NCBI RefSeq assembly: GCF_000164865.1
Contig: NC_014618.1
Location: forward strand, 3,472,001 to 3,536,000
Direction of reading: 5' to 3'
DNA: 64,000 nucleotides
Origin: [Enterobacter] lignolyticus SCF1
GTDB lineage: Bacteria; Pseudomonadota; Gammaproteobacteria; Enterobacterales; Enterobacteriaceae
Made by a program: the position numbers and the translations under genes. Shown one piece after another: positions 15,601 to 24,100 of this stretch. Within the stretch, counting starts at the first letter, position 1; each line of letters opens with the position of its first letter. Under the pieces are notes generated by a model. That model made no database searches. It saw nothing but the letters and a program-made list of their open reading frames with translations, and had not been told where the DNA came from.

Positions 15601-16446
15601 CTATTCATTCCCTGAGTAGGAAATACGGTATCCACCATCGGCCATGAAAACGGTAGCAAACCCGGTTCGGTCTAAATGCATGCCTGCTATAAGCAACTTA
15701 TCCCTGGCAGCTTGTTGCAGCGTTTTCTTCCGCGTATCTTCGGCCTGCGCGGGATCAACATCAAATAAAATAGAAGCACCCGGTTTTGCTGACTGAATAT
15801 GAGGATAATGGACGATATCCCCCCATATTAATAAACTTTTATCACCCGAACCAACGCGGAACCCGGTATGTCCTGGTGTGTGACCCGGTAACCATACGGG
15901 CAGAATACCCTCGGTTACCTCATTACCGGAAAAAAAACGCACACTCTGCGCATAAGCGTCTAGTGTGCGACGAGCCAGCATGAAATTATATTTTCCTCGC
16001 TCACTGGCCATTCTCTGTTTTTCATCGTCCCACCAGTATTCCGCTTCGAGAGTATGAAGATGAAGTTCAGCATGTTCATAGACTGGTCGCCCTTCAGCAT
16101 CCAGCAGCCCCCCAATATGGTCAGGATGACCGTGCGTCAATAAGACCGTGTCCACATCATCAGGTCGGACCCCGGCTGCAACAAGGTTTGCTTTAAGCTG
16201 GCCTCCCGCCTCACTCTGCCCTCCTGTACCGGTATCAACCAGGATGGTTCGCCCTCGCCCACGGATGAGATAACAGTTGATATGGATATTGCCGGGTTCA
16301 ACAATCCCGGCATTATGCTGAATGACCTCTGCATCGACAGTTTCAATACCTGATAGTAAATCCAGGCTGGCTGATATATTGCCATCACTCAATGCTGTTA
16401 CCAGAAAATCCCCAATCTGACAGGAGATGAAGGGTACATGTTTCAT
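15601..16446 (-). CDS. Metallo-beta-lactamase-fold hydrolase (lactonase-like)
   Basis: 281 residues from the ATG at 16446, preceded by GAGGT. The dinuclear zinc site is intact: His105, His107, Asp109 and His110 in HGHPDH, then the His of PGHTPGHTGF, the Asp of WGDIVH and a late His (AGMHLD). The order and spacing match the AHL-lactonase/hydrolase branch of the family, not the glyoxalase II or RNase branches. It is the last of three genes with a tautomerase and an EthD-like protein. A lactone or ester ring-opening step in a small-molecule pathway is inferred; the substrate is unknown. Confidence 0.82.
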   Translation of the reverse strand: MKHVPFISCQIGDFLVTALSDGNISASLDLLSGIETVDAEVIQHNAGIVEPGNIHINCYLIRGRGRTILVDTGTGGQSEAGGQLKANLVAAGVRPDDVDTVLLTHGHPDHIGGLLDAEGRPVYEHAELHLHTLEAEYWWDDEKQRMASERGKYNFMLARRTLDAYAQSVRFFSGNEVTEGILPVWLPGHTPGHTGFRVGSGDKSLLIWGDIVHYPHIQSAKPGASILFDVDPAQAEDTRKKTLQQAARDKLLIAGMHLDRTGFATVFMADGGYRISYSGNE

Positions 16447-16459
16447 AAATACCTCAGGG

Positions 16460-16786
16460 TTAGTTTTTGGCATATATTTGAGATGAAATAAATCCAAAAC
16501 AGCGAATACGCGCCATTAAACCCGAAGCCTGTTGAATAGCCAGCTCCAGCTCATGCATAAAATTTTCCATCACCTCTGATGTCCGCAATTCTGTCAGACG
16601 GTAATTGATTTCGGCATATACCGGATACCCACATCCCGGCTTTACATCGATATATATGATGTGAACTTTTTCCGGTTCTGCGCCAAGTATGTTGCAGCAG
16701 AGTGTAATGCAATTATGGGTAAAACCGGGAAGATCGGTGAATCTGTCAAACCGATCTTCAGCAATATGAAAACTAAGATTAGGCAT
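16460..16786 (-). CDS. Tautomerase-superfamily protein (CHMI-like)
   Basis: 108 residues. The start at 16786 is chosen because it gives MPNLSFHIAED, with Pro at position 2, the catalytic N-terminal proline of tautomerases once Met is removed, and a GGAGG site lies upstream. Size and pattern (VHIIYIDV, YAEINYRL) resemble 5-carboxymethyl-2-hydroxymuconate isomerase-type proteins, which act as trimers. It overlaps the upstream EthD-like gene by eight bases, and the next gene starts 13 bases after its stop, so the three genes form one operon. Confidence 0.75.
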   Translation of the reverse strand: MPNLSFHIAEDRFDRFTDLPGFTHNCITLCCNILGAEPEKVHIIYIDVKPGCGYPVYAEINYRLTELRTSEVMENFMHELELAIQQASGLMARIRCFGFISSQIYAKN

Positions 16787-17336
16787 AATTCTGTAGCCCT
16801 CCCCTTTGAGGCCCCTTAACAGGGCTCTGCAGCTGCGGTGTGAGGGCTTCGTAGAGATATACCTCAGGAATTTCCGCAAGCAGTGAGGCATTTTCACGCG
16901 TCAGGACATATATAACGCGATGTTCCGGGGATTTATTCAGCCCCACGGCCTGCATTTTCAGAACCTGGCACCCCAGCTCTGTCTCCAGAAAGCCTATCGG
17001 CCAAATGCTGACTGCCAGTATTTCATTTGAGGATATGCCCGGAGCCGGGCCTTCACACTCATACAAGTTGCGGTGCCAGTCCGTGATGTATGCCTGCCCG
17101 AAGGAGAAATGACCGCCCCCTTCCTGCCGATAATCATCACTGGTAAGAACATCCGCATCCTTAATGGTGTGAATCGCAAGATATGCAGGACAGCCAGGTT
17201 TTATAGCCCGGAATCGCTGTGAAGAACTGAATCCAGGGACGGAGACCAATGCTGGCAGTTTTTCCTCGCTGTAAAATTTATTCCACTCATCCTCGCTTCC
17301 AGGATCGTTATACGAGCATTCAACGATATATAACAT
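16779..17336 (-). CDS. EthD/dimeric alpha-beta barrel-like protein of unknown function
   Basis: 185 residues. The N-terminal half has the EthD or ferredoxin-like pattern seen in small degradative enzymes: a first strand MLYIVECSY, then W.KFY.EEKLPALVSVPGFSSSQRFRAI, then PAYLAIHTIKDADVL. The second half (about 100-165) may be a repeat of the fold, with strands around ILAVSIWPIG and HRVIYVLT. First gene of the EthD-tautomerase-metallohydrolase operon, divergent from a LysR regulator. Enzymatic role unknown. Confidence 0.6.
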   Translation of the reverse strand: MLYIVECSYNDPGSEDEWNKFYSEEKLPALVSVPGFSSSQRFRAIKPGCPAYLAIHTIKDADVLTSDDYRQEGGGHFSFGQAYITDWHRNLYECEGPAPGISSNEILAVSIWPIGFLETELGCQVLKMQAVGLNKSPEHRVIYVLTRENASLLAEIPEVYLYEALTPQLQSPVKGPQRGGLQNYA

Positions 17337-17447
17337 CGATTAACCTCCACAGTAGTAAACAGCAGGAAACACATGAGCCTGTCTAATGACTTTTCATCAT
17401 GCTACATGCTGTTTTTTCGGCTATGAATCGATATTATTTCATTGATT

Positions 17448-17464
17448 AGTGACATTAGATCACT
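17448..17464. promoter_or_regulatory. Inverted repeat, likely LysR operator
   Basis: AGTGA-N7-TCACT lies in the 165-base space between the divergent EthD-like and LysR genes, about 40 bases before the LysR start. LysR proteins bind interrupted dyads of this size, so it is a candidate operator for both directions. The base match alone is modest evidence. Confidence 0.4.
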
Positions 17465-17501
17465 GAAAGGTCACCATATACACATCAAAAGAGGGGTTTT
17501 T

Positions 17502-18404
17502 ATGCGCAGAAAAATACCCAGCAGCACCTCCCTGCAGGCTTTTGATGCCGCCGCGAGGCACGGTAACTTTGCCCGGGCAGCAAAGGAACTCTCGCTTACA
17601 GAAGGGGCCATCAGCCGTCAGATAGCCCGCCTCGAATCTTTACTGGGCTGTAGACTGTTTGACCGGGCGGGAAGCCGTGTAAAACTGAATCCAGTCGGTG
17701 CGCGTTATGCGCATCACGTTCACGAAGCGCTTGAACGACTCGAAAGGGATACCCTGTACATCACCGGTATGCCTGAGGGCAGCAGGAGTCTGGATATTGC
17801 CGTACTGCCGACGTTCTCCAGTCGATGGCTTATTCCGCGCTTGAGTGGTTTTCAATCTCTACACCCGGATATCACATTAAATATCGCAGCCAGAACTGAC
17901 CCTTTCATTCTTACCGGAAGTGGCTTTGATGCCGTCGTTCATTTTGAGCATCCCGCCTGGTCAGGCATGCGCATGCAATTTCTCTTTCAGGAAAAATTGG
18001 TGCCCATATGCCATCCGGCATTATTAACGGATAAGAACGTCTATGAACAGTTGAGTGAACTACCGCGCATTCATCGACGGCAGAATCCTGAAGCATGGCA
18101 GCATTATGCCCGGGAAATCGGGATAAGCCTTGATAATTTAGCTCAGGGTGCCAGGTATGACCTTCATGAAATGGCAATAGCTGCCGCACTGGCGGGACAA
18201 GGCGTTGCATTAGTGCCGCGCATGTACGTTGACAAAGAATTGAGTAGCGGCGCGCTTGTCGCCCCCTGGCCAGAATCGGCATCTGTAAGTAAAAAATTCT
18301 GTTTAGTCAAACCGACGGAAACAGGAACAAATGAACCGGCACTCAAGGATTTTGAACACTGGTTGCTGACTGAAATGAATAACCTGACAAAAGTACCTAT
18401 TTGA
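17502..18404 (+). CDS. LysR-family regulator, GcvA/AmpR-like
   Basis: 300 residues from the ATG at 17502 behind a GAGGGG site. N-terminal winged helix-turn-helix (about 5-65; LQAFDAAARHGNFARAAKELSLTEGAISRQIARLE) with the signature of the GcvA/AmpR branch, then a periplasmic-binding-protein-like effector domain (about 90-290). It is transcribed away from the EthD/tautomerase/metallohydrolase operon and most likely regulates it in response to a pathway compound. Confidence 0.88.
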   Translation: MRRKIPSSTSLQAFDAAARHGNFARAAKELSLTEGAISRQIARLESLLGCRLFDRAGSRVKLNPVGARYAHHVHEALERLERDTLYITGMPEGSRSLDIAVLPTFSSRWLIPRLSGFQSLHPDITLNIAARTDPFILTGSGFDAVVHFEHPAWSGMRMQFLFQEKLVPICHPALLTDKNVYEQLSELPRIHRRQNPEAWQHYAREIGISLDNLAQGARYDLHEMAIAAALAGQGVALVPRMYVDKELSSGALVAPWPESASVSKKFCLVKPTETGTNEPALKDFEHWLLTEMNNLTKVPI

Positions 18405-18527
18405 TGCCTTTAATACTGAAAGGCGCCTCTCCCCCCCCAGGATGAAACAGTGCGCGCTCCCAGCCTGTTAAACTCGTGGCGATTCACAGGCCTGAGGTAT
18501 TCATCAGCCTGCAGAAAATGCCGAAAA

Positions 18528-19487
18528 TTAACGCGCGGGAGCCTCATGCCAGGCTAAGCGATATCCCGCATTTCGTTGCTGACTCAGTTTACGATACTTC
18601 TGCGGCGACATGCCGACATATTGATTAAAGGTACTGTAGAAGCGACTGCTGGAACGAAAGCCCGCAGTGAGCGCAATATCCAGTATAGTCTTATCCGTAT
18701 CGCTGAGCAGCGCTCTGACGTGGTTAACCCGCATCGCGGTGATGTACTGTTTCACCGTCATTTGCATCACGCGCTGAAAAATTCCCATGGCGTAATTGGC
18801 ATTCAGCTTAACATGTTCCGCAACCTGCTCAATGGTCAGCGCCTGATCATAATTTCCGGCAATAAACTCCAGCATTTGGCTGACATAAAATTGCGCATGC
18901 CGTGACATATTATTCCCGGTGCTGTAGGTCCGTGAACTTCTGTTTACCAGGACAGGCTGCCAGCCCAGGAGGCTAAAGCGCTTTAGCATCAACCCAATTT
19001 CTTCAATCGCCAGCTGACGAATCTGCTCATCCGGGCTATTAAGCTCCTGCTGCCAGCGGCGGACCTCGAAATCACTTAACTGCTGCGCAGCAAGTGATTT
19101 AATCACCATGCCGTGAGTCACATGGCTCACCAGCGTGCGATCCAGAGGCCAGGAGAGAAACAGGTGCATGGGTAAATTAAAAATAGCCATGCTCCGGCAA
19201 TTACCCACGTTGATAAGCTGATGCGGAGTACATGCCCAGAACACCGTGATATGTCCTCGTTCCACGCTCACAGAGCGATCGTTGAACTGGTATTCAACGT
19301 CGCCATCGAAAGGGACATTGACCTCCACCTGCCCATGCCAGTGGCTTGCAGGCATCACATGCGGCGCACGCAGTTCAATATCCATGCGCTGATATTCAGA
19401 ATAAAGCGCCAGAGGACTGCGAACCAGATTGTCAGTACTGTTGCACATATGCGGGTCGGGCGGCGGACGCTGTGGAGTATGGTCCAT
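18528..19487 (-). CDS. melR: Melibiose operon activator MelR
   Basis: AraC-family regulator of 319 residues. The cupin-like sensor half contains HWHGQVEVNVPFDGDVEY and WACTPHQL, and the C-terminal half (about 205-305) has two helix-turn-helix units ending in GFRSSSRFYSTFNQYVGMSPQ. Nearly all of it matches E. coli MelR, with slightly longer ends. It binds melibiose and activates the divergent melAB promoter together with CRP. Confidence 0.95.
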   Translation of the reverse strand: MDHTPQRPPPDPHMCNSTDNLVRSPLALYSEYQRMDIELRAPHVMPASHWHGQVEVNVPFDGDVEYQFNDRSVSVERGHITVFWACTPHQLINVGNCRSMAIFNLPMHLFLSWPLDRTLVSHVTHGMVIKSLAAQQLSDFEVRRWQQELNSPDEQIRQLAIEEIGLMLKRFSLLGWQPVLVNRSSRTYSTGNNMSRHAQFYVSQMLEFIAGNYDQALTIEQVAEHVKLNANYAMGIFQRVMQMTVKQYITAMRVNHVRALLSDTDKTILDIALTAGFRSSSRFYSTFNQYVGMSPQKYRKLSQQRNAGYRLAWHEAPAR

Positions 19488-19562
19488 AGTGAATATCCTC
19501 CTGAATTATCAGATATCCTCGCATAACAGGGAGCGGGAGACTGCGACAACAGCCTGTTTTTT

Positions 19563-19568
19563 TATAAT
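19563..19568 (+). promoter_or_regulatory. -10 element of the melAB promoter
   Basis: Perfect TATAAT about 180 bases before melA, with no good -35 at 17 bases. This fits an activator-dependent promoter such as the MelR/CRP-driven melAB promoter. MelR sites could not be assigned with confidence. Confidence 0.4.
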
Positions 19569-19747
19569 GCTATCTGAGAAAGACCTGAAACCTCTTCTTT
19601 TCAGCATAAATAGTCCTGAAAACTCAGTTTTATTAGAGTGGAATGCAGAATATGAGTTTCCGGGATATCTCTCAGAAGAAGATGGAGGAAAAGCCCATCT
19701 CCGGTATGCCACGATGAAAGCGTTAATTCGACTACCGGAGAAAAATT

Positions 19748-21100
19748 ATGCGGCCCCCTAAAATTACCTTTATCGGCGCAGGTTCCACCATTTTTGTGAA
19801 GAATATTCTCGGCGACGTATTTCAGCGCCCGGCACTGAAAACAGCGCATATCGCCCTGATGGACATTGACCCTGTACGGCTGGAAGAGTCTCACATTGTC
19901 GTACGTAAACTGATGGAGTCTGCCGACGCGACGGGCAGCATCACCTGTCATAGTTCCCGCAAAGAGGCGCTTCGCGATGCCGATTTTGTCGTCGTGGCAT
20001 TTCAGATAGGCGGCTATGAACCCTGTACCGTGACTGATTTTGAAGTTTGTAAACGACATGGTCTGGAACAGACAATAGCGGATACGCTGGGCCCAGGCGG
20101 CATCATGCGCGCCCTGCGGACGATCCCGCATTTGTGGCAAATTTGTGAGGACATGACGGAGGTTTGTCCAAATGCCACCATGCTTAATTACGTTAACCCG
20201 ATGGCGATGAATACCTGGGCAATGTACGCCAGATACCCGCAGATTAAACAGGTTGGGTTGTGTCATTCCGTACAGGGAACAGCAGAGGAACTGGCTCGTG
20301 ACCTGGATATTTCTGCTGACACCTTACGCTACCGCTGCGCCGGTATTAATCATATGGCGTTTTATTTGTCGCTGGAGAAAAAAGGGGAAAATGGCGAATA
20401 CACCAGCATCTACCCCGATTTATTACGTGCTTATGAAAACGGCCATGCGCCTAAACCGAATTCTCACAGTAACTCACGCTGTCAGAACATTATCCGCTAC
20501 GAGATGTTTAAGAAACTGGGCTACTTTGTCACAGAGTCTTCTGAACATTTTGCCGAATACACGCCGTGGTTCATTAAACCGGGTCGTGAAGATTTGATTA
20601 ATCGCTACAAGGTGCCTCTGGACGAATATCCGAAGCGCTGTGTAGAGCAACTGGCTAACTGGCGCAATGAGCTTGAAGCGTACAAAACGGCAGAGCGCAT
20701 CGAGATTAAGCCTTCCCGCGAATATGCCAGCACTATTATGAACGCAATCTGGACCGGCGAACCCAGCGTTATTTATGGCAACGTGCGCAACGAGGGGTTA
20801 ATTGATAACCTGCCGCAGGGATGCTGCGTGGAGGTCCCTTGTCTGGTCGACAGCAACGGGCTTCAGCCCACCAAAATAGGCGCTCTGCCCTCACATCTTG
20901 CCGCGCTGATGCAAACCAACATCAACGTTCAGACGCTATTAACTGAGGCGATGCTGACTGAAAACCGGGAGCGCGTTTACCATGCCGCGCTGCTGGATCC
21001 ACACACGGCGGCAGTGCTCAGCATTGAGGAAATCTATACGCTGATGGACGATTTGATAGCAGCTCATGGCGACTGGTTACCTGAGTGGGTACACCCGTAA
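19748..21100 (+). CDS. melA: Alpha-galactosidase MelA (GH4)
   Basis: 450-residue NAD+- and Mn2+-dependent glycosidase that splits melibiose to galactose and glucose in the cytoplasm. The Rossmann-type start KITFIGAGSTIF binds NAD; GLCHSVQGTAEEL and the Cys/His of RCAGINHMAFY are family active-site segments. Sequence and length match E. coli MelA throughout. A GGAG site lies nine bases before the ATG. melB follows after 90 bases. Confidence 0.97.
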   Translation: MRPPKITFIGAGSTIFVKNILGDVFQRPALKTAHIALMDIDPVRLEESHIVVRKLMESADATGSITCHSSRKEALRDADFVVVAFQIGGYEPCTVTDFEVCKRHGLEQTIADTLGPGGIMRALRTIPHLWQICEDMTEVCPNATMLNYVNPMAMNTWAMYARYPQIKQVGLCHSVQGTAEELARDLDISADTLRYRCAGINHMAFYLSLEKKGENGEYTSIYPDLLRAYENGHAPKPNSHSNSRCQNIIRYEMFKKLGYFVTESSEHFAEYTPWFIKPGREDLINRYKVPLDEYPKRCVEQLANWRNELEAYKTAERIEIKPSREYASTIMNAIWTGEPSVIYGNVRNEGLIDNLPQGCCVEVPCLVDSNGLQPTKIGALPSHLAALMQTNINVQTLLTEAMLTENRERVYHAALLDPHTAAVLSIEEIYTLMDDLIAAHGDWLPEWVHP

Positions 21101-21190
21101 TTATCACGATGCCAGGCCATAGCAGGCCTGGCTCTGACATTCATTTCTGCAGACTGAAGGCGGGCGCTGGCAACAGTGACCTGATACCCT

Positions 21191-22603
21191 ATGAGCATAT
21201 CAATGACCACAAAACTCAGTTACGGATTTGGTGCATTTGGTAAGGATTTCGCGATCGGCATTGTGTATATGTATCTGATGTATTACTACACCGATATTGT
21301 CGGTCTTTCGGTAGGCGTTGTCGGGACTTTGTTCCTGGTCGCCAGAATCTGGGATGCTTTTAACGACCCTATTATGGGATGGATTGTTAACAGTACGCGT
21401 TCGCGGTGGGGAAAATTTAAACCCTGGATCCTCGTTGGAACACTGACAAACTCCGTCGTTCTGTTTTTACTGTTTAGCGCACATCTGTTTGAAGGCACAG
21501 CACAGATTGTCTTTGCCTGCGTGACCTATATTTTGTGGGGAATGACCTATACCATCATGGACATTCCATTCTGGTCATTAGTACCCACCATCACGCTTGA
21601 TAAACGGGAACGTGAACAGCTTGTCCCCTATCCTCGTTTTTTTGCCAGCCTTTCTGGCTTTATCACCGCAGGTATAACCCTGCCGTTTGTGGAGCATATC
21701 GGCGGCGCCAACCGGGGTTTTGGTTTCCAGATGTTTACCCTGGTGCTGATCGCATTTTTTATCGCTTCAACGGTTGTCACGCTGCGTAACGTCCATGAGG
21801 CCTGGTCATCCGACAGCGATGCGACCCCTGATAGCGGCCGGTTGACGCTGAAAAGCATCGTGAGCTTAATCTACAAAAACGATCAACTCTCCTGCCTGCT
21901 GGCAATGGCGTTAGCCTATAATATTGCAGCCAATATTATCGCAGGGTTTGCAATTTACTACTTCACCTATGTTATCGGCGACGCATCGCTGTTTCCCTAC
22001 TACATGTCCTATGCTGGCGCCGCGAACTTGCTGACGCTAGTCCTGTTTCCTCGGCTGGCAAACATGCTCTCACGAAAAGTATTATGGGCAGGGGCATCGG
22101 TGATGCCGGCACTTGGCTGCGGCGTATTGTTATGGATAGCCTTAATGGGATACCACAACATCTGGTTAATCTCGCTTGCAGGCATATTCCTCAATATTGG
22201 CTCTGCATTATTCTGGGTATTGCAGGTCATTATGGTTGCTGACACCGTTGATTATGGAGAATATAAGCTTAATATTCGCTGTGAAAGTATTGCTTACTCA
22301 GTGCAGACCATGGTGGTCAAAGGTGGTTCAGCCTTTGCAGCTTTTTTTATTGCCGCCGTGCTTGGTATCATTGGCTATCAACCCAATATGGCACAGTCAA
22401 CCACCACGCTGCTCGGCATGCAGGTGATAATGATTGCGTTGCCGGTGCTTTTTTATATCGTGACGCTGGTTCTTTATCTTCGCCTCTATAAGCTTAACGG
22501 GGATATGCTCCATAACATTCAGAATCACTTACTGGACAAATACCGTAAACCGCGCCCTCAACGATCCGCTGAGGATGCAGATTATGGGGTGACCACCTTA
22601 TAG
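21191..22603 (+). CDS. melB: Melibiose:cation symporter MelB
   Basis: 470-residue inner-membrane carrier of the GPH family that imports melibiose with Na+, Li+ or H+. Twelve hydrophobic segments are visible, and the N-terminus (TTKLSYGFGAFGKDFAIGI) has the cation-site Asp of helix II in YYYTDIVGLS and of DAFNDPIMGW. Near-identical to E. coli MelB apart from the last 30 residues. The start may be 21191 or the ATG four codons later; neither has a strong ribosome site, so coupling to melA is possible. Confidence 0.96.
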   Translation: MSISMTTKLSYGFGAFGKDFAIGIVYMYLMYYYTDIVGLSVGVVGTLFLVARIWDAFNDPIMGWIVNSTRSRWGKFKPWILVGTLTNSVVLFLLFSAHLFEGTAQIVFACVTYILWGMTYTIMDIPFWSLVPTITLDKREREQLVPYPRFFASLSGFITAGITLPFVEHIGGANRGFGFQMFTLVLIAFFIASTVVTLRNVHEAWSSDSDATPDSGRLTLKSIVSLIYKNDQLSCLLAMALAYNIAANIIAGFAIYYFTYVIGDASLFPYYMSYAGAANLLTLVLFPRLANMLSRKVLWAGASVMPALGCGVLLWIALMGYHNIWLISLAGIFLNIGSALFWVLQVIMVADTVDYGEYKLNIRCESIAYSVQTMVVKGGSAFAAFFIAAVLGIIGYQPNMAQSTTTLLGMQVIMIALPVLFYIVTLVLYLRLYKLNGDMLHNIQNHLLDKYRKPRPQRSAEDADYGVTTL

Positions 22604-22630
22604 TCCTGAGACATACTCAACAGTGCAGAA

Positions 22631-22725
22631 AGTACCTGCTCCAGAAAAAATACATTTATCAAACCAGCAAATTATTTATTTTTTAAATTAGGCAGGTACT
22701 GGTTAACACGAACAAGTACCTGCTA
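22631..22725. repeat. Triplicated AGTACCTGC motif in the melB 3' region
   Basis: AGTACCTGCT occurs at 22631-22640 and 22716-22725, and its complement GCAGGTACT at 22692-22700. The last two can form a nine-base-pair hairpin (22692-22700 with 22715-22723). It lies between the convergent melB and amidohydrolase genes and may end or protect the transcripts. Confidence 0.5.
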
Positions 22726-22819
22726 CTTCAACGTTATATCTCGCAATCCTCTATTCTGCATTAATCATTAATACAGACATCGCCTCACCCATGAAGAGTA
22801 AAGGCCATCAGATGCGTCA

Positions 22820-24088
22820 TTAACATCCGATAAGCGCGCTGATACAACCGGTAAAAACCTGAACGCCCGGCAACAACGAAGCTTCATCAAAATCAAAATT
22901 TGCCTCATGATGACCAGCGGAAATGGTCGCCCCCAAAACAAAGTAGATCGCTTTCCCTCCCCGCTCCTGTACTCGCTTAACCAACAGTGTGGCATCTTCG
23001 CTGCCGCCAAAAGAATCTTCGCGCAGTGATAGCCCAACATTATCCCGGGCAATGTGGCTTACCAGTTCAATCAGCTGCATATCGTTGTGCAGATCGACCG
23101 CTTCCCCCATCACCTCATGTTCGAAGCGCAGACCAAATCCCTGCGCAATCCCTTCTCCAATACTCAGCGCGCGTTGAGTCATATACTGATTTATCTGCTG
23201 GCAGTCCCCTCTGACCTCCAGCTGGAGCAAGGCTGAACTCGGGATAACATTACGGCCTTCTCCCGCCTGTAGGGTGCCGACATTGATGCGCGTCATTCCT
23301 TCCCCATGCCGCGGGATCCCCATGAGCTGGCTGACGCAGTGACAGGCCCCCACCAGAGCATTAGCCCCGCCTTGCGGATTGACGCCAGCGTGCGCCGATA
23401 TGCCATCAAACCGAAAATCCAGCTTAGTTGTGCACAGGAAGTCCTGCGGATTGACGACGATCTCGCCGCTGGGACATCCCATCCCTAAATGCGCTGAGAG
23501 AAAATAATCCACATCATCAAGACTCCCGCCTTCAACAACAGGTCTGGCGCCACGGACGCCCTCTTCCGCTGGCTGGAAAATTAGCTTAACCCGTCCCCTA
23601 AGCGATGCTCGATTGGCTATTAGCCACTGAGCCACACCTAATCCGATAGCCATGTGCCCGTCATGTCCGCAGGCATGCATATATCCGGGGTTGAGGGAGG
23701 CAAATCCCTGAGAAAAAGGCAGGTGGCGCGAATCCCTGCTTTCATTAACCGCCACACAGTCAATGTCAAAACGCAGGGCGATAGTGGGGCCTTCCACTCC
23801 GGTATCCAGCAGGGCCAGACACCCCGTCAGCCCCGCAATTTCCGCCAACAAATTGGGATCGACGCCTGCAGCCTGTGCCCGAGCCACTCCCTTATCAACA
23901 TCCTGCCGATCTCGCCCGAGGATAGCTGCCGGATTGAGAAACTCCTTACCGGTCAATACCTGGTAACCCATGTCGCGAAGCGTCGTAATCAGTGTTGCCG
24001 TAGTAACAAACTCCGACCAGCCAATTTCAGGCATCTGGTGAAACTGCCTGCGCCACTTGCTTAACTGTTCCGAATTAGGGTAACTCAT
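22820..24088 (-). CDS. M20-family amidohydrolase, AbgA-like
   Basis: 422 residues. Metal-binding peptidase signatures are intact: HACGHDGHMAIG, then QPAEEGVRGAR with the catalytic Glu pair, an internal lid domain (KLDFRFDGISAHAG), and a late His in SAGHHEANFDFDE. The closest relative I recognise is AbgA, one subunit of p-aminobenzoyl-glutamate hydrolase, which shares GFASLNPG-type and GSEDATLL motifs. AbgA needs AbgB, which is absent here, so this enzyme may act as a homodimer on another amide. It is co-transcribed with the transporter gene upstream, with 12 bases between them. Confidence 0.83.
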   Translation of the reverse strand: MSYPNSEQLSKWRRQFHQMPEIGWSEFVTTATLITTLRDMGYQVLTGKEFLNPAAILGRDRQDVDKGVARAQAAGVDPNLLAEIAGLTGCLALLDTGVEGPTIALRFDIDCVAVNESRDSRHLPFSQGFASLNPGYMHACGHDGHMAIGLGVAQWLIANRASLRGRVKLIFQPAEEGVRGARPVVEGGSLDDVDYFLSAHLGMGCPSGEIVVNPQDFLCTTKLDFRFDGISAHAGVNPQGGANALVGACHCVSQLMGIPRHGEGMTRINVGTLQAGEGRNVIPSSALLQLEVRGDCQQINQYMTQRALSIGEGIAQGFGLRFEHEVMGEAVDLHNDMQLIELVSHIARDNVGLSLREDSFGGSEDATLLVKRVQERGGKAIYFVLGATISAGHHEANFDFDEASLLPGVQVFTGCISALIGC

Positions 24089-24100
24089 GAATGACCTCGC

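Noticed and set aside
19567..19761. A possible 64-residue leader gene before melA
   Set aside because: Its ATG overlaps the likely -10, it lacks a ribosome site and it runs into melA in another frame, so it is probably chance.
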